The notes under the pieces are model-generated. The model ran no database searches. It was not told where the DNA came from and was given only the letters and a program-made list of their open reading frames with translations. From contig JAMLJH010000002.1 in assembly GCA_023953615.1 (NCBI GenBank), forward strand, positions 248,001-312,000: a stretch of DNA of 64,000 nucleotides. Direction: 5' to 3'. A program made the translations under genes and the position numbers. Within the stretch, counting starts at the first letter, position 1; every line of letters starts with the position of its first letter. Shown piece after piece: positions 54,226 through 63,532 of this stretch. Source of the DNA: Verrucomicrobiia bacterium. Its GTDB lineage: Bacteria; Verrucomicrobiota; Verrucomicrobiia; Limisphaerales; JADLHS01.

Positions 54226-54556
54226 ACTTTCTGAAAATGGCCTGTCGTTCGTCCGGCGTAAGGAGGCCACAGAACGGACTCGATTGGCGCAGTCGTTGCG
54301 CTTCTTCGGAGTTGCTTGCCAACAAGGTCACCAGTGCCCCGACCGAGAAGTTCTCAATGATCCGCTTCCATTCCAGGGCGGCTTGCCGGCCGCTCTCGGA
54401 GTAATCGGGGTTGGCCAGCCAACGGTGGATGTTGGTCAGGGCGATTTGGACCAGCTTCGGGTTGACACGAATTTTGTCCGCAATGACGCGATCCATTTCG
54501 AGGCTGCGGTCATCCATAATTTCATGCCAGGTCCTGTTGCTGTGTCCGGGAATCAT
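54185..54556 (-). CDS. Small hypothetical protein, possible antitoxin-like partner
   Basis: About 123 residues if started at the ATG at 54556; an ATG at 54517 is an alternative (110 residues). The frame is open further up to 54685 but that part looks unrelated. The body is helical and ends EEAQRLRQSSPFCGLLTPDE followed by RQAIFRKYAALRD, a conserved C-terminal block that I have seen in small proteins upstream of nucleotidyltransferase-like genes. The next frame overlaps its end. No enzyme motif. Function not established. Confidence 0.5.
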   Translation of the reverse strand: MIPGHSNRTWHEIMDDRSLEMDRVIADKIRVNPKLVQIALTNIHRWLANPDYSESGRQAALEWKRIIENFSVGALVTLLASNSEEAQRLRQSSPFCGLLTPDERQAIFRKYAALRDRACLASR

Positions 54557-54963
54557 TGCGGCGTGAATATAGCCAAGGGTGGCGCGGCGGGCAATCGGCA
54601 TTCGTTCGGTATGCCGTGGCGAATTACGCCCATTTGGACATGGCCCGCGCAACTTGCTTGAAATTGGTGATGCGCCATTTCGCACCAGCGCCGATCAATG
54701 ATGCCCGCCGTTGCTGTGCCGCTGCGGCAGTCGGACTGCGCCGAGCCCGGCGCATTGCGGCCATCCGGCTTTGCGCTTCCTGTCTCTTCACTTCATTGAA
54801 AGACACCGTTTGCACTGACGAAATAGATACAGCAAATTGGAACTGGAAGCAAACTGGCGGCCGTACTGTGAGCGGGGTAAGACGTGTGCTTCATACACCC
54901 CGGCAACTTTGACTTCGGCCATTCTGGCCGGCATGACGGTCATTAGCTGATCTGCCGTGTCGT

Positions 54964-55233
54964 ATGTTTACTGCCGTGGCCCAGAAAAATCTGGCCGATG
55001 CCGAGAAGTATTTCGACGAGTGTCTGGAGCAGAATGATCACTACTCGGCGGGCGAAATCCGTCCCCGCCAATGGATCGGTGTGGGGGCGGACAGGCTGGG
55101 ATTAAAGCAGAACGTCTCCCGTGATCAGTTCCATGCGCTTTGCGAGAATCAAAATCCGCAGAGCTACGAACGGCTGACGCGGCGACAGAAAAAGAAGGAC
55201 ATCGAAGTCAATTTCAATAAGCCAAAGGTATGA
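54964..55233 (+). pseudogene. TrwC-type relaxase, N-terminal remnant
   Basis: 89 residues that match the start of MobF/TrwC conjugative relaxases: AEKYFDE with Tyr16, NDHYSAGEI with Tyr27, and WIGVGADRLGLKQNVSRDQF, then NPQSYERLTRRQ. Tyr16 and Tyr27 correspond to the DNA-cleaving tyrosines. The frame then runs into unrelated sequence and stops, where relatives continue with the nickase domain (roughly another 700 residues with a helicase). This is a decayed conjugation gene and the clearest trace of an integrated element here. Confidence 0.7.
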
Positions 55234-55252
55234 ACACGGGGCGGAGGTAAAT

Positions 55253-55561
55253 ATGCCGCAGGATAAACAGCTTCGTAGTATCAAGTTAGAGAATGTTTTG
55301 GAGAAGCGCCGGTTGGATCAAGCACTGAATGCAAAGGAATTTTTCGTTGCCGTCGGCATCTCATATTCGACGGCACGGGAGTGGTTTCGACTTCCTGGTT
55401 TTCCTGTATTTCGTGGCGTAATTTTCTGGCAAGATTTTGTCCAGTGGCGCAACAGTCAAAATGGATTTCATTCCGAAAAGTTCCCGCTTCGCAACGGCGA
55501 TACTGCCGATGCCCCATCAAGCCCGTCTCCGCGCGCCGCGCAAATTCTCCAACAAGCCTGA
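55253..55561 (+). CDS. Small DNA-binding (excisionase-like) protein
   Basis: 102 residues with an optimal ribosome site (GGAGGT, five nt before the ATG). Residues 25-65 (LNAKEFFVAVGISYSTAREWFRLPGFPVFRG) have the winged helix-turn-helix look of excisionase/MerR-like DNA-binding modules of integrative elements. The rest is basic and probably disordered. It lies between the relaxase fragment and the tRNA-Gly gene, in agreement with a role in integration or excision, though no integrase is seen. Confidence 0.55.
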   Translation: MPQDKQLRSIKLENVLEKRRLDQALNAKEFFVAVGISYSTAREWFRLPGFPVFRGVIFWQDFVQWRNSQNGFHSEKFPLRNGDTADAPSSPSPRAAQILQQA

Positions 55562-55708
55562 ATCATTCGGGTTTAACGAATCGGTTCACCACACCGCCTC
55601 AATAACGCACCTCGTTTTACAGGGGAATTGCATGAGAAAAAACTTTGATTTGGGAGGGTTAATTTACTGCACTTTTACTGCACTCACTCGTAAGTCGTTG
55701 ATTATGAA

Positions 55709-55782
55709 TGGAGCGGGTGAAGGGAATCGAACCCTCGTATCAAGCTTGGGAAGCTCGTGTTCTACCATTGAACTACACCCGC
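55709..55782 (-). tRNA. tRNA-Gly (anticodon CCC)
   Basis: Read on the minus strand from 55782: acceptor arm GCGGGTG pairing with CACCCGC near the 3' end, D-arm GTTCAATGGTAGAAC, anticodon arm CGAGC-TTCCCAA-GCTTG with anticodon CCC, T-arm AGGG-TTCGATT-CCCT, discriminator T and an encoded CCA at 55711-55709. Its 3' end faces the decayed mobile region, a usual arrangement for elements that integrate at tRNA genes. Confidence 0.93.
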
Positions 55783-55946
55783 GCCCGAACTTCTTCTAAC
55801 AGAGCCAGCTTAAAGTCGCAACTGTTTGCTGCTACGATTTTTCATCTCGGCGTTCGCGAACGCGCTTCAAGCGGGGCGCGCGACGACTTCGCAGTTCACA
55901 GAATTTTAGCATCGTCAATTGGTCCGGCGGAAGTCAGGATTCCGCC

Positions 55947-56387
55947 ATGGCTTATCAATTCAAGATTCGGCGCTTCGTGGAATTCGGGGATACGGATATG
56001 GCGGGCATTGTGTACTACGCCATGTATTACCGTTACATGGATGCCGCCGAGCATGCTTTCTTCCGGTCGCTGGGATTATCCTTCGCGCCCGGCAAACATG
56101 CCAGTTCGGTCGGCTGGCCGCGCGTTCATACCGAAGCCGATTACCTGGCGCCGCTCCGCTTTGGGGATGAAGTGGAGGTGCAACTTCTGGTGATGGAAAA
56201 AAAGTCCAAGGCGCTGACTTATGCGTTCCGCTTGCGGAAGCTGAACGCGCAACCACCTTACGAAGTTGCTCGAGGCAAGGTCACCGCTGTGTGCGTGAAA
56301 ATGGTCGGGGGCAAAATGAAGGCGACAAACATTCCCGCCGCCATTAATGCCAAAATCAGCGTGGCTCCGGCGCGGCTGCTGAAGTGA
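55947..56387 (+). CDS. Acyl-CoA thioesterase, YbgC/4HBT hot-dog fold
   Basis: 146 residues. FGDTDMAGIVYYAMYYRYMDAAEHAFF (residues 13-39; key FxDTDxxGxVYY..Y) carries the catalytic Asp of the 4-hydroxybenzoyl-CoA thioesterase/YbgC group. Length is typical. It hydrolyses short- or medium-chain acyl-CoA in the cytoplasm. Stands alone downstream of the tRNA gene. Confidence 0.85.
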   Translation: MAYQFKIRRFVEFGDTDMAGIVYYAMYYRYMDAAEHAFFRSLGLSFAPGKHASSVGWPRVHTEADYLAPLRFGDEVEVQLLVMEKKSKALTYAFRLRKLNAQPPYEVARGKVTAVCVKMVGGKMKATNIPAAINAKISVAPARLLK

Positions 56388-56397
56388 GGGCGACGGG

Positions 56398-56799
56398 TTA
56401 CTCGACTGGCTTCGGCAGCGTCCGCCAGGCCGTAACCACGCCGTTGGCAAAAGTGATTTCCGCGCTGACGTAGGTGCGCGATTGAAAGTCGGAAACCGGT
56501 TGTCGCGCCGAACGCGGCCAATAACGAGTTTCCTCCAACCAACCGCCGTAATACAACCAGATCGTAACCGCGCCACGCTCGTCTTCCTGTTGCAACACTT
56601 GCGACGGCTTTCCCCAGGCGATGTACACCGCATCCGGCGTCATTCCGCGCCGAATCTGGCCTTGGTCCACCAAGGTCTTGAACTCCGGACTCAACGCTTC
56701 GTAACTCGAGACCCGTTCGCGGCGGCGCGATTCAATCGAACTGGTCGCGCAACCGGCCAGGATGGCGGCTAAGGAGAGGATTAATATCCCGTTTTTCAC
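56398..56799 (-). CDS. Small lipoprotein with BamE/SmpA-like fold
   Basis: 133 residues from a GTG at 56799, which begins a lipoprotein signal ([16 protein letters not shown]). A longer frame to 57000 lacks one. The mature part contains [24 protein letters not shown], the pattern (GMTxxxVxxxxGxP) of BamE/SmpA-like outer-membrane lipoproteins, followed by a WLYYGG segment. It is divergent from the sulfatase and convergent with the thioesterase gene. Role not established. Confidence 0.65.
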   Translation of the reverse strand: MKNGILILSLAAILAGCATSSIESRRRERVSSYEALSPEFKTLVDQGQIRRGMTPDAVYIAWGKPSQVLQQEDERGAVTIWLYYGGWLEETRYWPRSARQPVSDFQSRTYVSAEITFANGVVTAWRTLPKPVE

Positions 56800-56896
56800 G
56801 GCGCGAACCTTACTCCATCGGCCCAGCCAAGTCCTGCAAAAATCGGTGATGATTTTTAAGGTGCGCCCTCTGCGTTCAGTGCCGTATTCTTTCGAC

Positions 56897-58342
56897 GTGA
56901 AAAGTCCGTTGCTCCGGCTGGCCCTGCTGCTCGGCGGCGTTCTATTCGGAATGGCGCCCGTTCTGGCCGCGCGATTGCCCAACGTCATCGTCATTTTCAC
57001 CGATGATCAGGGCTATGCAGATGTCGGGGTGTTCGGCGCGCAAGGATTTGAGACGCCCAATTTGGATCGGCTGGCCCGCCAAGGCGTCAAGTTCACCAAT
57101 TTCCACGCGGCGCAGCCGGTTTGTTCCGCCTCACGCGCTTCGTTGTTGACCGGATGTTATCCGAGTCGCATTGGGATTCATGGGGCATTGGGGCCGGCAG
57201 CCAAACACGGACTCAGCTCCAACGAAATGACGCTCGCTGAGTTACTCAAGCAAAAGGGCTACGTCACGGGTATGGCGGGCAAATGGCATCTGGGGCGACC
57301 TCGGCCATTCCTCCCCGTGCATCACGGGTTCGATGAATACTTTGGTCTGCCTTACTCCAACGACATGTGGCCGCACCATCCGGAAGCCCGGAAGGGTACG
57401 TATCCGCCGTTGCCGCTTATCGAGGGCGATCAGGTCATTCGCGACGAAGTCACGGCGGAAGATCAATCGCAGCTCACCACTTGGTACACTGAACGCGCGG
57501 TGAGGTTCATCGAGCGAAACCAAGCGCGACCGTTTTTCTTTTACCTCGCGCATTCCATGCCGCACGTCCCGTTGTTTGTGAGCGACAAATTCAAGGGCAA
57601 ATCGAAGCAAGGACTTTACGGCGATGTGATCATGGAAATTGACTGGAGCGTGGGCGAGGTGATGCGGGCGTTGAAGCGCTGCGGCATCGAGAAGGACACG
57701 CTCGTCATCTTCGCCAGCGACAACGGTCCCTGGCTCAGTTACGGCAATCACGCCGGTTCAACAGGACCGCTGCGCGAAGGCAAGGGGACCAACTGGGAGG
57801 GCGGCACGCGCGTGCCTTGCATCATGCGCTGGCCGGGGAAGCTGCCTCGCGGCAAAAGCAGTGACGCCATGTTCATGACCATTGATCTGTTTCCTACCAT
57901 TGCCAATCTGGTGGGAGCGCAACTCCCGGCGCACAAGATTGATGGTCTGGACGTCTGGCCGTTGCTCGCGGGCAAGAAAGGCGCCGTCAATCCGCACGAG
58001 GCGTATTTTTACTACTATTTCCAAGGCGACTTGCAGGCCGTGGCCAGCGGCGACGGCCACTGGAAACTATATCTACCGCACTCATATCGAACGCTTGCGG
58101 GCCATCCCGGTGGCACAAACGGAATCCCGGTAAAATATCAACCGGCGAAGATCAGCGTGCCGGAACTGTATGACTTGCAAAATGACCTTGGCGAAACCAC
58201 CGACGTTGCCGCGCAACATCCGGAAATCGTTCAACGTTTGCTCGCGCTGGCGGAGCAGGCGCGCGACGATCTGGGCGACACGTTCACCCAACGTGTCGGC
58301 CACGGACTACGCGAGCCGGGGCGTGTTCCAACGGACCAGTGA
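56897..58342 (+). CDS. Secreted sulfatase
   Basis: About 481 residues from a GTG at 56897, which gives a signal peptide ([24 protein letters not shown]); an in-frame ATG at 56849 would add 16 residues. The active-site block is [18 protein letters not shown] (Cys converted to formylglycine, CxAxR type), with metal ligands in [12 protein letters not shown] and IFASDNGPW. It removes sulfate esters from polysaccharides or other substrates outside the inner membrane. The formylglycine-generating enzyme is not in the window. Confidence 0.9.
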   Translation: MKSPLLRLALLLGGVLFGMAPVLAARLPNVIVIFTDDQGYADVGVFGAQGFETPNLDRLARQGVKFTNFHAAQPVCSASRASLLTGCYPSRIGIHGALGPAAKHGLSSNEMTLAELLKQKGYVTGMAGKWHLGRPRPFLPVHHGFDEYFGLPYSNDMWPHHPEARKGTYPPLPLIEGDQVIRDEVTAEDQSQLTTWYTERAVRFIERNQARPFFFYLAHSMPHVPLFVSDKFKGKSKQGLYGDVIMEIDWSVGEVMRALKRCGIEKDTLVIFASDNGPWLSYGNHAGSTGPLREGKGTNWEGGTRVPCIMRWPGKLPRGKSSDAMFMTIDLFPTIANLVGAQLPAHKIDGLDVWPLLAGKKGAVNPHEAYFYYYFQGDLQAVASGDGHWKLYLPHSYRTLAGHPGGTNGIPVKYQPAKISVPELYDLQNDLGETTDVAAQHPEIVQRLLALAEQARDDLGDTFTQRVGHGLREPGRVPTDQ

Positions 58343-58461
58343 TGGCTGGAGGAATGGATTCATGCTTTTAGCCATTTCGCGAATCCCGGTCGGTGGCACT
58401 TTCGCGTTGCTTGCGGAAATGTTCTTTGCTTAGGTTAGCGGGTAGATACAAATCCGAATTT

Positions 58462-59511
58462 ATGAGCAAAACTCCGTTGACCAACAATTTTCCCAAATTG
58501 CACAACGCCATGTGGCCCGGCCTGGTCGGCAAGGGCAGCCCCGGCGCCGAGCCGTGCATTGACCTGGACACCATGCTGGACCTCACGGCCAAAGCCCGAG
58601 TGGATGGCGTCAAGTTCGATGGCGTGGACCTGTTTCTCTACGATCCGCACGTCAGCATTGACCTCACCGATGGCGGCATCAAAAAGCTGGCGGCCAAAAT
58701 TCGGAAGAAGGGGTTGGTGGTCGGTTCGGTGGTGGCCCCGGTCTGGTTTGGCGGTTCCGCCATGGGCGACGAAACCCAGCGCGCCAACTGGATCACCGCC
58801 GTGCGGAAGGCGTGTCGCATCGCCCAGCGGCTGCGCGAACTGGGAGTTCGACCGTATGGTGTGGTACGCATTGATTCTGCGGCAAGTGTGACGGATTGGG
58901 ACAAAGATCCGAAAGGTAACACGAAGTTGATTGCCAAAACTTTTCGGGAAGCGGCAAAGGTGGCCAAGGATCACGGCGAACGCCTGGCGGCGGAAGGTGA
59001 AATTTGCTGGGGCGGCATGCACTCGTGGAAATACATGGTGCAATTGCTCGAAGCAGTGGGTTTGCCGAAGCTGGTGGGCTTTCAGGCGGACATGTCGCAC
59101 ACCCATCTGTACACGCTGGGTTACAACGCCGAGGCGCACCGGCTCGTGCCGAAAAATTATCATTACGAACCGGCGGCGTTTCACGACGCAATGACCAAAC
59201 TCACGAATGCGTTGCGACCGTGGACCATTGATTTTCATGTGGCGCAGAATGACGGCAGCGTGTTTGGCTCAGGCTCGCACGAGAAAACCGGGCGGCATTG
59301 TCTGGCGACCGATCCGCGCGGGAAGCTCAATATCGTTCGCGATTCCGGCTATTGGTTGCGGGATGAGAAAGGCCGCGTGACGAAGCGGACGAAACACATT
59401 TGTTGGGACGGTTGCATGTTCCCCAATCAGGTCATGGCGCAACAGCAAACGTGGAATGACATCCTCGCGGCGATGATTCAAGTCCGCGAAAACCACGGCT
59501 GGCGCGCCTGA
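58462..59511 (+). CDS. Sugar-phosphate isomerase/epimerase-type TIM-barrel protein
   Basis: 349 residues from the ATG at 58462. Segments such as [59 protein letters not shown] and [13 protein letters not shown] have the metal-binding Glu, Asp and His residues of the xylose-isomerase-like/AP-endonuclease 2 family. The gene is followed by an oxidoreductase and a ThuA protein, suggesting an intracellular sugar pathway in which a 3-keto sugar or similar is handled. Exact substrate unknown. Confidence 0.75.
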   Translation: MSKTPLTNNFPKLHNAMWPGLVGKGSPGAEPCIDLDTMLDLTAKARVDGVKFDGVDLFLYDPHVSIDLTDGGIKKLAAKIRKKGLVVGSVVAPVWFGGSAMGDETQRANWITAVRKACRIAQRLRELGVRPYGVVRIDSAASVTDWDKDPKGNTKLIAKTFREAAKVAKDHGERLAAEGEICWGGMHSWKYMVQLLEAVGLPKLVGFQADMSHTHLYTLGYNAEAHRLVPKNYHYEPAAFHDAMTKLTNALRPWTIDFHVAQNDGSVFGSGSHEKTGRHCLATDPRGKLNIVRDSGYWLRDEKGRVTKRTKHICWDGCMFPNQVMAQQQTWNDILAAMIQVRENHGWRA

Positions 59512-59542
59512 AGCGCCGTAATTGCCGAACCAGAAAAACTTT

Positions 59543-60685
59543 ATGAAAGAACTACGCATTGGACTGATCGGCTGCGGCTTCATGGGCCGCGCTCACTCGA
59601 ACGCTTATCGCAAGGTCAATAATTTCTTTGACCTGAAATACCGACCGGTGCTCGCCGCCGTGTGCGCGCGCAACCGGGCCAGCGCCAGCGCGTTCGCCGC
59701 GAAGTGGGGCTACGAATCGGTGGAGACGGATTGGAAACAACTGCTCAAGCGCAAGGATATTGATGCGGTGGATATCTGCACGCCGAACCAAACGCACGCG
59801 CCCATCGCCATCGCCGCCGCCAAGGCGGGAAAAATGGTTTTGTGTGAAAAACCGCTCTCGATGAACGGACCGGAAGGCGTCAAAATGGTCAAGGCGGTGG
59901 AACAGGCCAAAGTGCCCAACCTGGTTTGGTATAATTACCGGCGCGTACCGGCGGTGACGCTGGCCAAGCGCTTGATCGAAGAAGGTCGCCTCGGAAAAAT
60001 TTTTCATTACCGGGCCAAATTTTTGCAGGATTGGACGATCAGTCCGGACCTGCCCCAAGGCGGCGCGGGGTTATGGCGCTTGGATGTGAAAGCCGCCGGC
60101 AGCGGCGTGACCGGTGATTTGCTCGCGCACTGCATTGACACGGCGCTGTGGCTGAACGGCGCGATGGATTCCGTCACCGCCATGACGGAGACGTTCATCA
60201 AAAAGCGGAAACACACGCTGTCCGGCAAAGTGGAGAAAGTGGGCATTGACGACGCTTGCGCGTTTCTGGCGCGTTTCAAGAATGGGTCGCTGGCGACGTT
60301 TGAATCCACTCGCTACGCGCGCGGGCATAAGGCGCTGTACACGTTTGAAATCAATGGCGAGAAAGCGTCCATCGCGTGGGATTTGCACGACCTGCATCGG
60401 CTCCAATACTTTGATCATCAAGATGAAGGAAAGTTGCGCGGCTGGCGTTCCATTCATGTGACTGATCACGGCGGCGAGCACCCGTACATGGACAAGTGGT
60501 GGGTGCCCGGTTTGCAGATTGGTTACGAGCACAGCTTCGTGCATCAGGTGGCGGATTTTCTCGAAGGTCTGGCCAGTAGAAAATCGGTCAGCCCCACGTT
60601 CCGCGATGCCTTGGAAACGCAAAACGTCTGCGATGCGGTGCTGAAGTCGGCCCGGACGCATCGTTGGGAAAAGGTCGCCAAATGA
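59543..60685 (+). CDS. Gfo/Idh/MocA-family oxidoreductase
   Basis: 380 residues. The N-terminal Rossmann fold ([18 protein letters not shown], with GxGxxG) binds NAD(P), and the catalytic Lys-Pro pair is in [10 protein letters not shown] near residue 105. The C-terminal sheet domain is complete. It oxidises or reduces a sugar hydroxyl or keto group. 31 nt after the TIM-barrel gene and overlapping the ThuA gene by four bases (ATGA), so the three form an operon. Confidence 0.85.
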   Translation: MKELRIGLIGCGFMGRAHSNAYRKVNNFFDLKYRPVLAAVCARNRASASAFAAKWGYESVETDWKQLLKRKDIDAVDICTPNQTHAPIAIAAAKAGKMVLCEKPLSMNGPEGVKMVKAVEQAKVPNLVWYNYRRVPAVTLAKRLIEEGRLGKIFHYRAKFLQDWTISPDLPQGGAGLWRLDVKAAGSGVTGDLLAHCIDTALWLNGAMDSVTAMTETFIKKRKHTLSGKVEKVGIDDACAFLARFKNGSLATFESTRYARGHKALYTFEINGEKASIAWDLHDLHRLQYFDHQDEGKLRGWRSIHVTDHGGEHPYMDKWWVPGLQIGYEHSFVHQVADFLEGLASRKSVSPTFRDALETQNVCDAVLKSARTHRWEKVAK

Positions 60686-61548
60686 AAAACGCGCGTCGCG
60701 GGTTGCCCCGGTTGATCCTCGTCGGCACGCTGTGGTTCTGGGGTGGCGCGTTATCCGGCCGCGCCGCCGAACTCCCGAAGCCGTTGCGGGTGTTGTTGAT
60801 CACGGGCGGCTGTTGCCATGATTACGAACATCAGAAAAACGTGCTCAAACAAGGCATCGAAGCGCGCGCCAACGCGGTGGTGGATCAGGTTCACACCAGT
60901 GACGGCAGCACCAAGCCGCCGTTGCCCATTCTCGGCAATCCAAATTACGCGCACGGTTACGATGTGGTCATTCACGATGAATGTGGCGCGGACCTTTCCG
61001 ATCCGAAATTGGTTGAGGCCGTGCTGCAGCCGCATCGCGACGGTGTGCCTGGAGTCAATCTGCACTGCGCCATGCACTCGTATCGCATCGGCAATCCCAA
61101 TGATCCGGTCACCTTGGGCACGCCGCATGGGTTGTGGTTTGAATACCTCGGTCTGCAATCCAGCGGGCATAGTCCGCAACTTCCCATCACCATCAACTAC
61201 GTGGATGCCAAACATCCGACGACCATCGGGCTGAGTGGCTGGACCACGATTGGCGAGGAGCTATACAACAACATTCACATCTTCGCCGCCACGCAGGCGC
61301 TCGCGCGTGGCCGGCAGATTACCCAGCAGAAGGACGGGAGCCTGAAAACCAATGACACCGTCGTGGTGTGGACCAATGAATACGGTCCAAAGCGGGCGCG
61401 CGTGTTTAGCACCACCATTGGCCACAACACGGAAACGGTGGCCGATGCGCGTTATCTGGATTTGGTGACGCGCGGGGTGCTTTGGGCCACCGACCATTTG
61501 CAATCGGATGGCACACCCGCTGCCGGATACGGTCCGAAAGGGAAGTAG
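60682..61548 (+). CDS. ThuA-domain protein, secreted
   Basis: 288 residues from the ATG at 60682 (inside the ATGA overlap with the oxidoreductase). A signal peptide ([20 protein letters not shown]) is followed by the ThuA domain: [19 protein letters not shown] at the start, [13 protein letters not shown] and [15 protein letters not shown] in the middle. ThuA proteins share a class I amidotransferase-like fold but lack its triad; they work in trehalose and other disaccharide use. With the two preceding genes it forms a likely keto-sugar pathway. Confidence 0.85.
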   Translation: MKNARRGLPRLILVGTLWFWGGALSGRAAELPKPLRVLLITGGCCHDYEHQKNVLKQGIEARANAVVDQVHTSDGSTKPPLPILGNPNYAHGYDVVIHDECGADLSDPKLVEAVLQPHRDGVPGVNLHCAMHSYRIGNPNDPVTLGTPHGLWFEYLGLQSSGHSPQLPITINYVDAKHPTTIGLSGWTTIGEELYNNIHIFAATQALARGRQITQQKDGSLKTNDTVVVWTNEYGPKRARVFSTTIGHNTETVADARYLDLVTRGVLWATDHLQSDGTPAAGYGPKGK

Positions 61549-61774
61549 GTCGCGCTACTTTTTTCACTCCAAATCGGGCGGGGTGGGACGATATTTGCCG
61601 GCGTAATTTACGTAATCACTTGCCGGGATTTTGATTTCGACACCAGTGATCTGATCGGCTGAGGTCAAGGCGTTGATGGATCAGGAATCAGGCTGATTTG
61701 AATTATTCGTCGCCACCGTAACGACGCGCGGGAGGAGTGGCCAAGTAGAAGCGCCTCTGGTAGATTAAACCCGT

Positions 61775-62032
61775 ATGAAAAACCTGCCGCGAGAGGAATT
61801 ACTCAAGCGCATCTGGATTGATCCGCAACGATGCGGCGGCAGACCGTGCATTCGTGGACATCGTATCTGGGTCTCGCTGATCCTTGATTTGCTGGCTTCC
61901 GGCAGTACCGTCGCGGAAGTCTTGGCGGATTATCCAGGGCTGGTGGAAGCGGATGTTCTCGCCTGCATCGCGTACGGTTCGGAAATGGCGCGGGAACGCT
62001 ACGTGGACATTCCGTTGGAAACGCGCGCGTGA
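61775..62032 (+). CDS. DUF433 antitoxin
   Basis: 85 residues: ELLKRIWIDPQRCGGRPCIRGHRIWV, then DLLASGSTVAEVLADYPGL, the DUF433 pattern that is usually the antitoxin of a VapC-like pair. Its stop overlaps the start of the next gene by four bases (GTGA), so both are co-translated. Confidence 0.85.
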   Translation: MKNLPREELLKRIWIDPQRCGGRPCIRGHRIWVSLILDLLASGSTVAEVLADYPGLVEADVLACIAYGSEMARERYVDIPLETRA

Positions 62033-62400
62033 AACTCAAGCTGGATGAGAATCTCAATCAGCGGGGCCTCGCGTTGCTGGTTGCTGCTGGTCACGATGTT
62101 TCCACAGTTGCGCGGCAACAAATGCAGGCCGCATTGGACGCTGAGATAATTGAAGCGTGCCGTCTGGAAAGCCGGGCGTTGGTCACATTGGATTTGGATT
62201 TCGCGAACCCGCTTCGATTTCGCCCCAGCTTGTATCCCGGCATCGTGGTGCTGCGTCTGCCGAAGAAAGCCGCTGCCGATGATTTGCTTTCCGCCCTCCG
62301 CACTTTGGCTGAGGGATTGAAGGGGGCTCCGTTGACCGGAAAGTTGTGGATCGTCGAAATCGGTCGGATTCGAGAGTTCGACGAGGAGACTTTGCCCTGA
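62029..62400 (+). CDS. DUF5615 PIN-like toxin
   Basis: 123 residues with a GTG start at 62029. KLKLDENLNQRGLALLVAAGHDV at the start and ALVTLDLDFANPLRF in the middle carry the PIN-like acidic residues of the DUF5615 (Mut7-C-like) family, normally paired with DUF433. Probably a ribonuclease toxin kept silent by the upstream protein. Confidence 0.85.
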   Translation: MKLKLDENLNQRGLALLVAAGHDVSTVARQQMQAALDAEIIEACRLESRALVTLDLDFANPLRFRPSLYPGIVVLRLPKKAAADDLLSALRTLAEGLKGAPLTGKLWIVEIGRIREFDEETLP

Positions 62401-62479
62401 GCTCGACGTCGGCGTCGAGTCTTCCGGATGCTCTTTCACGGATGCTTGGAACGTATCCGGGCGGCAGCAGTTGCTTGGG

Positions 62480-63481
62480 TCACTCCAAATCCGCCGGCTT
62501 CACGCCGCGCTTGAATTTGCCAAAACCGAACGGTGTGGGTTGAAATTCACCCACGTAATCCACGACCGTTGCCGCCGGAATGGCATCGCCCAAACCCACC
62601 GCCCAATAGCAGGCGTTCACCAGCAGACGCCGCAGACCCGCACTCTGCAAATCGGTGGCAGCTCCCATCGTGGTGGTGACTACTTTCGATGTCTGGCCGT
62701 TATCCCAAGAGTAATTCCGCACCCAAACGAGTGGCATCATGGGATCGTTCTTGGCGCCTGCCAATGGCGGGTCCGTGGGGCGCATGCCTTGAAGCACTTG
62801 TCCCCAGACCAGCACCGAGGCGTCCCGGGGTAGATGCGCAATTTCATAAACATCGGTCGGCCCCCAAATGTCCGTCACCCCGCGTAAAATCGGATGCGTC
62901 CGGAATGCCGGGTTGATGACTCCGCGCGTGCTTTGCTTGCCGTGTTCGCCGTGGTGGTTCACCCAGGTGTCGCCCAGCACTTGCCGACCAAACCCACCCG
63001 GCCAGTCTTGGTTTTGCCAGTCGTATTTTGCGTAAGGGCTGCTGGGGTTGCGCGAGTAGGCAAACGAATGGGTGGCCGTGCGCAGTCCAATAATGGGTTT
63101 GCCGCGCTGCAAGTAATCCACGAAATGCTTCATATCCGCGTCGGGCAATTCGCGAAAGCGCCATTGCAGCACGCATAGGTCCGCGTTATCAAGCGTCGCC
63201 ATGCCGGGGATGTTGGTTTGGTTGTTCGGATCAATCGTGCCATCGGCGGGGTTGATGGCGAACAACACGGTGCAAGTGAAGCCATGACGCGTGGCCAGAA
63301 TCTTGGCCAGCATTGGCAATCCTTCCTCCGAACGGTACTCCTCGTCGCCACTCAAAAACACGATGCGTTTGCCCAGCCCCGGTCCCTCGGTGCCCGAGTA
63401 AGTCACTCCCGGCTGCGCCCTGGCGACGTTGCCAATCAGTCCCAAGCTTAGTGTAACGGCCAATCGTGTTGTGAAATTCAT
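62480..63481 (-). CDS. ThuA-domain protein, second copy
   Basis: 333 residues from the ATG at 63481 (the frame extends to 63514 without a signal). A signal peptide (RLAVTLSLGLIGNVARA) precedes the ThuA fold: KRIVFLSGDEEYRSEEGLPMLAKIL, then NADLCVLQWRFRELPDADMKHFVDYL, then GLRTATHSFAY. It is convergent with the DUF5615 gene and followed upstream by the haem-binding protein, so it may work in oxidative sugar use like the other one. Confidence 0.8.
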   Translation of the reverse strand: MNFTTRLAVTLSLGLIGNVARAQPGVTYSGTEGPGLGKRIVFLSGDEEYRSEEGLPMLAKILATRHGFTCTVLFAINPADGTIDPNNQTNIPGMATLDNADLCVLQWRFRELPDADMKHFVDYLQRGKPIIGLRTATHSFAYSRNPSSPYAKYDWQNQDWPGGFGRQVLGDTWVNHHGEHGKQSTRGVINPAFRTHPILRGVTDIWGPTDVYEIAHLPRDASVLVWGQVLQGMRPTDPPLAGAKNDPMMPLVWVRNYSWDNGQTSKVVTTTMGAATDLQSAGLRRLLVNACYWAVGLGDAIPAATVVDYVGEFQPTPFGFGKFKRGVKPADLE

Positions 63482-63532
63482 GCGCGATTCAAAGTGTTGG
63501 ATGTGATGGCGCATCAGGCAAGCGCAAAGGCG

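Noticed and set aside
54556-54912. 118-residue plus-strand frame
   Set aside because: Arg/Ala/Cys-rich with no recognisable domain, partly antisense to the small protein at 54185-54556.
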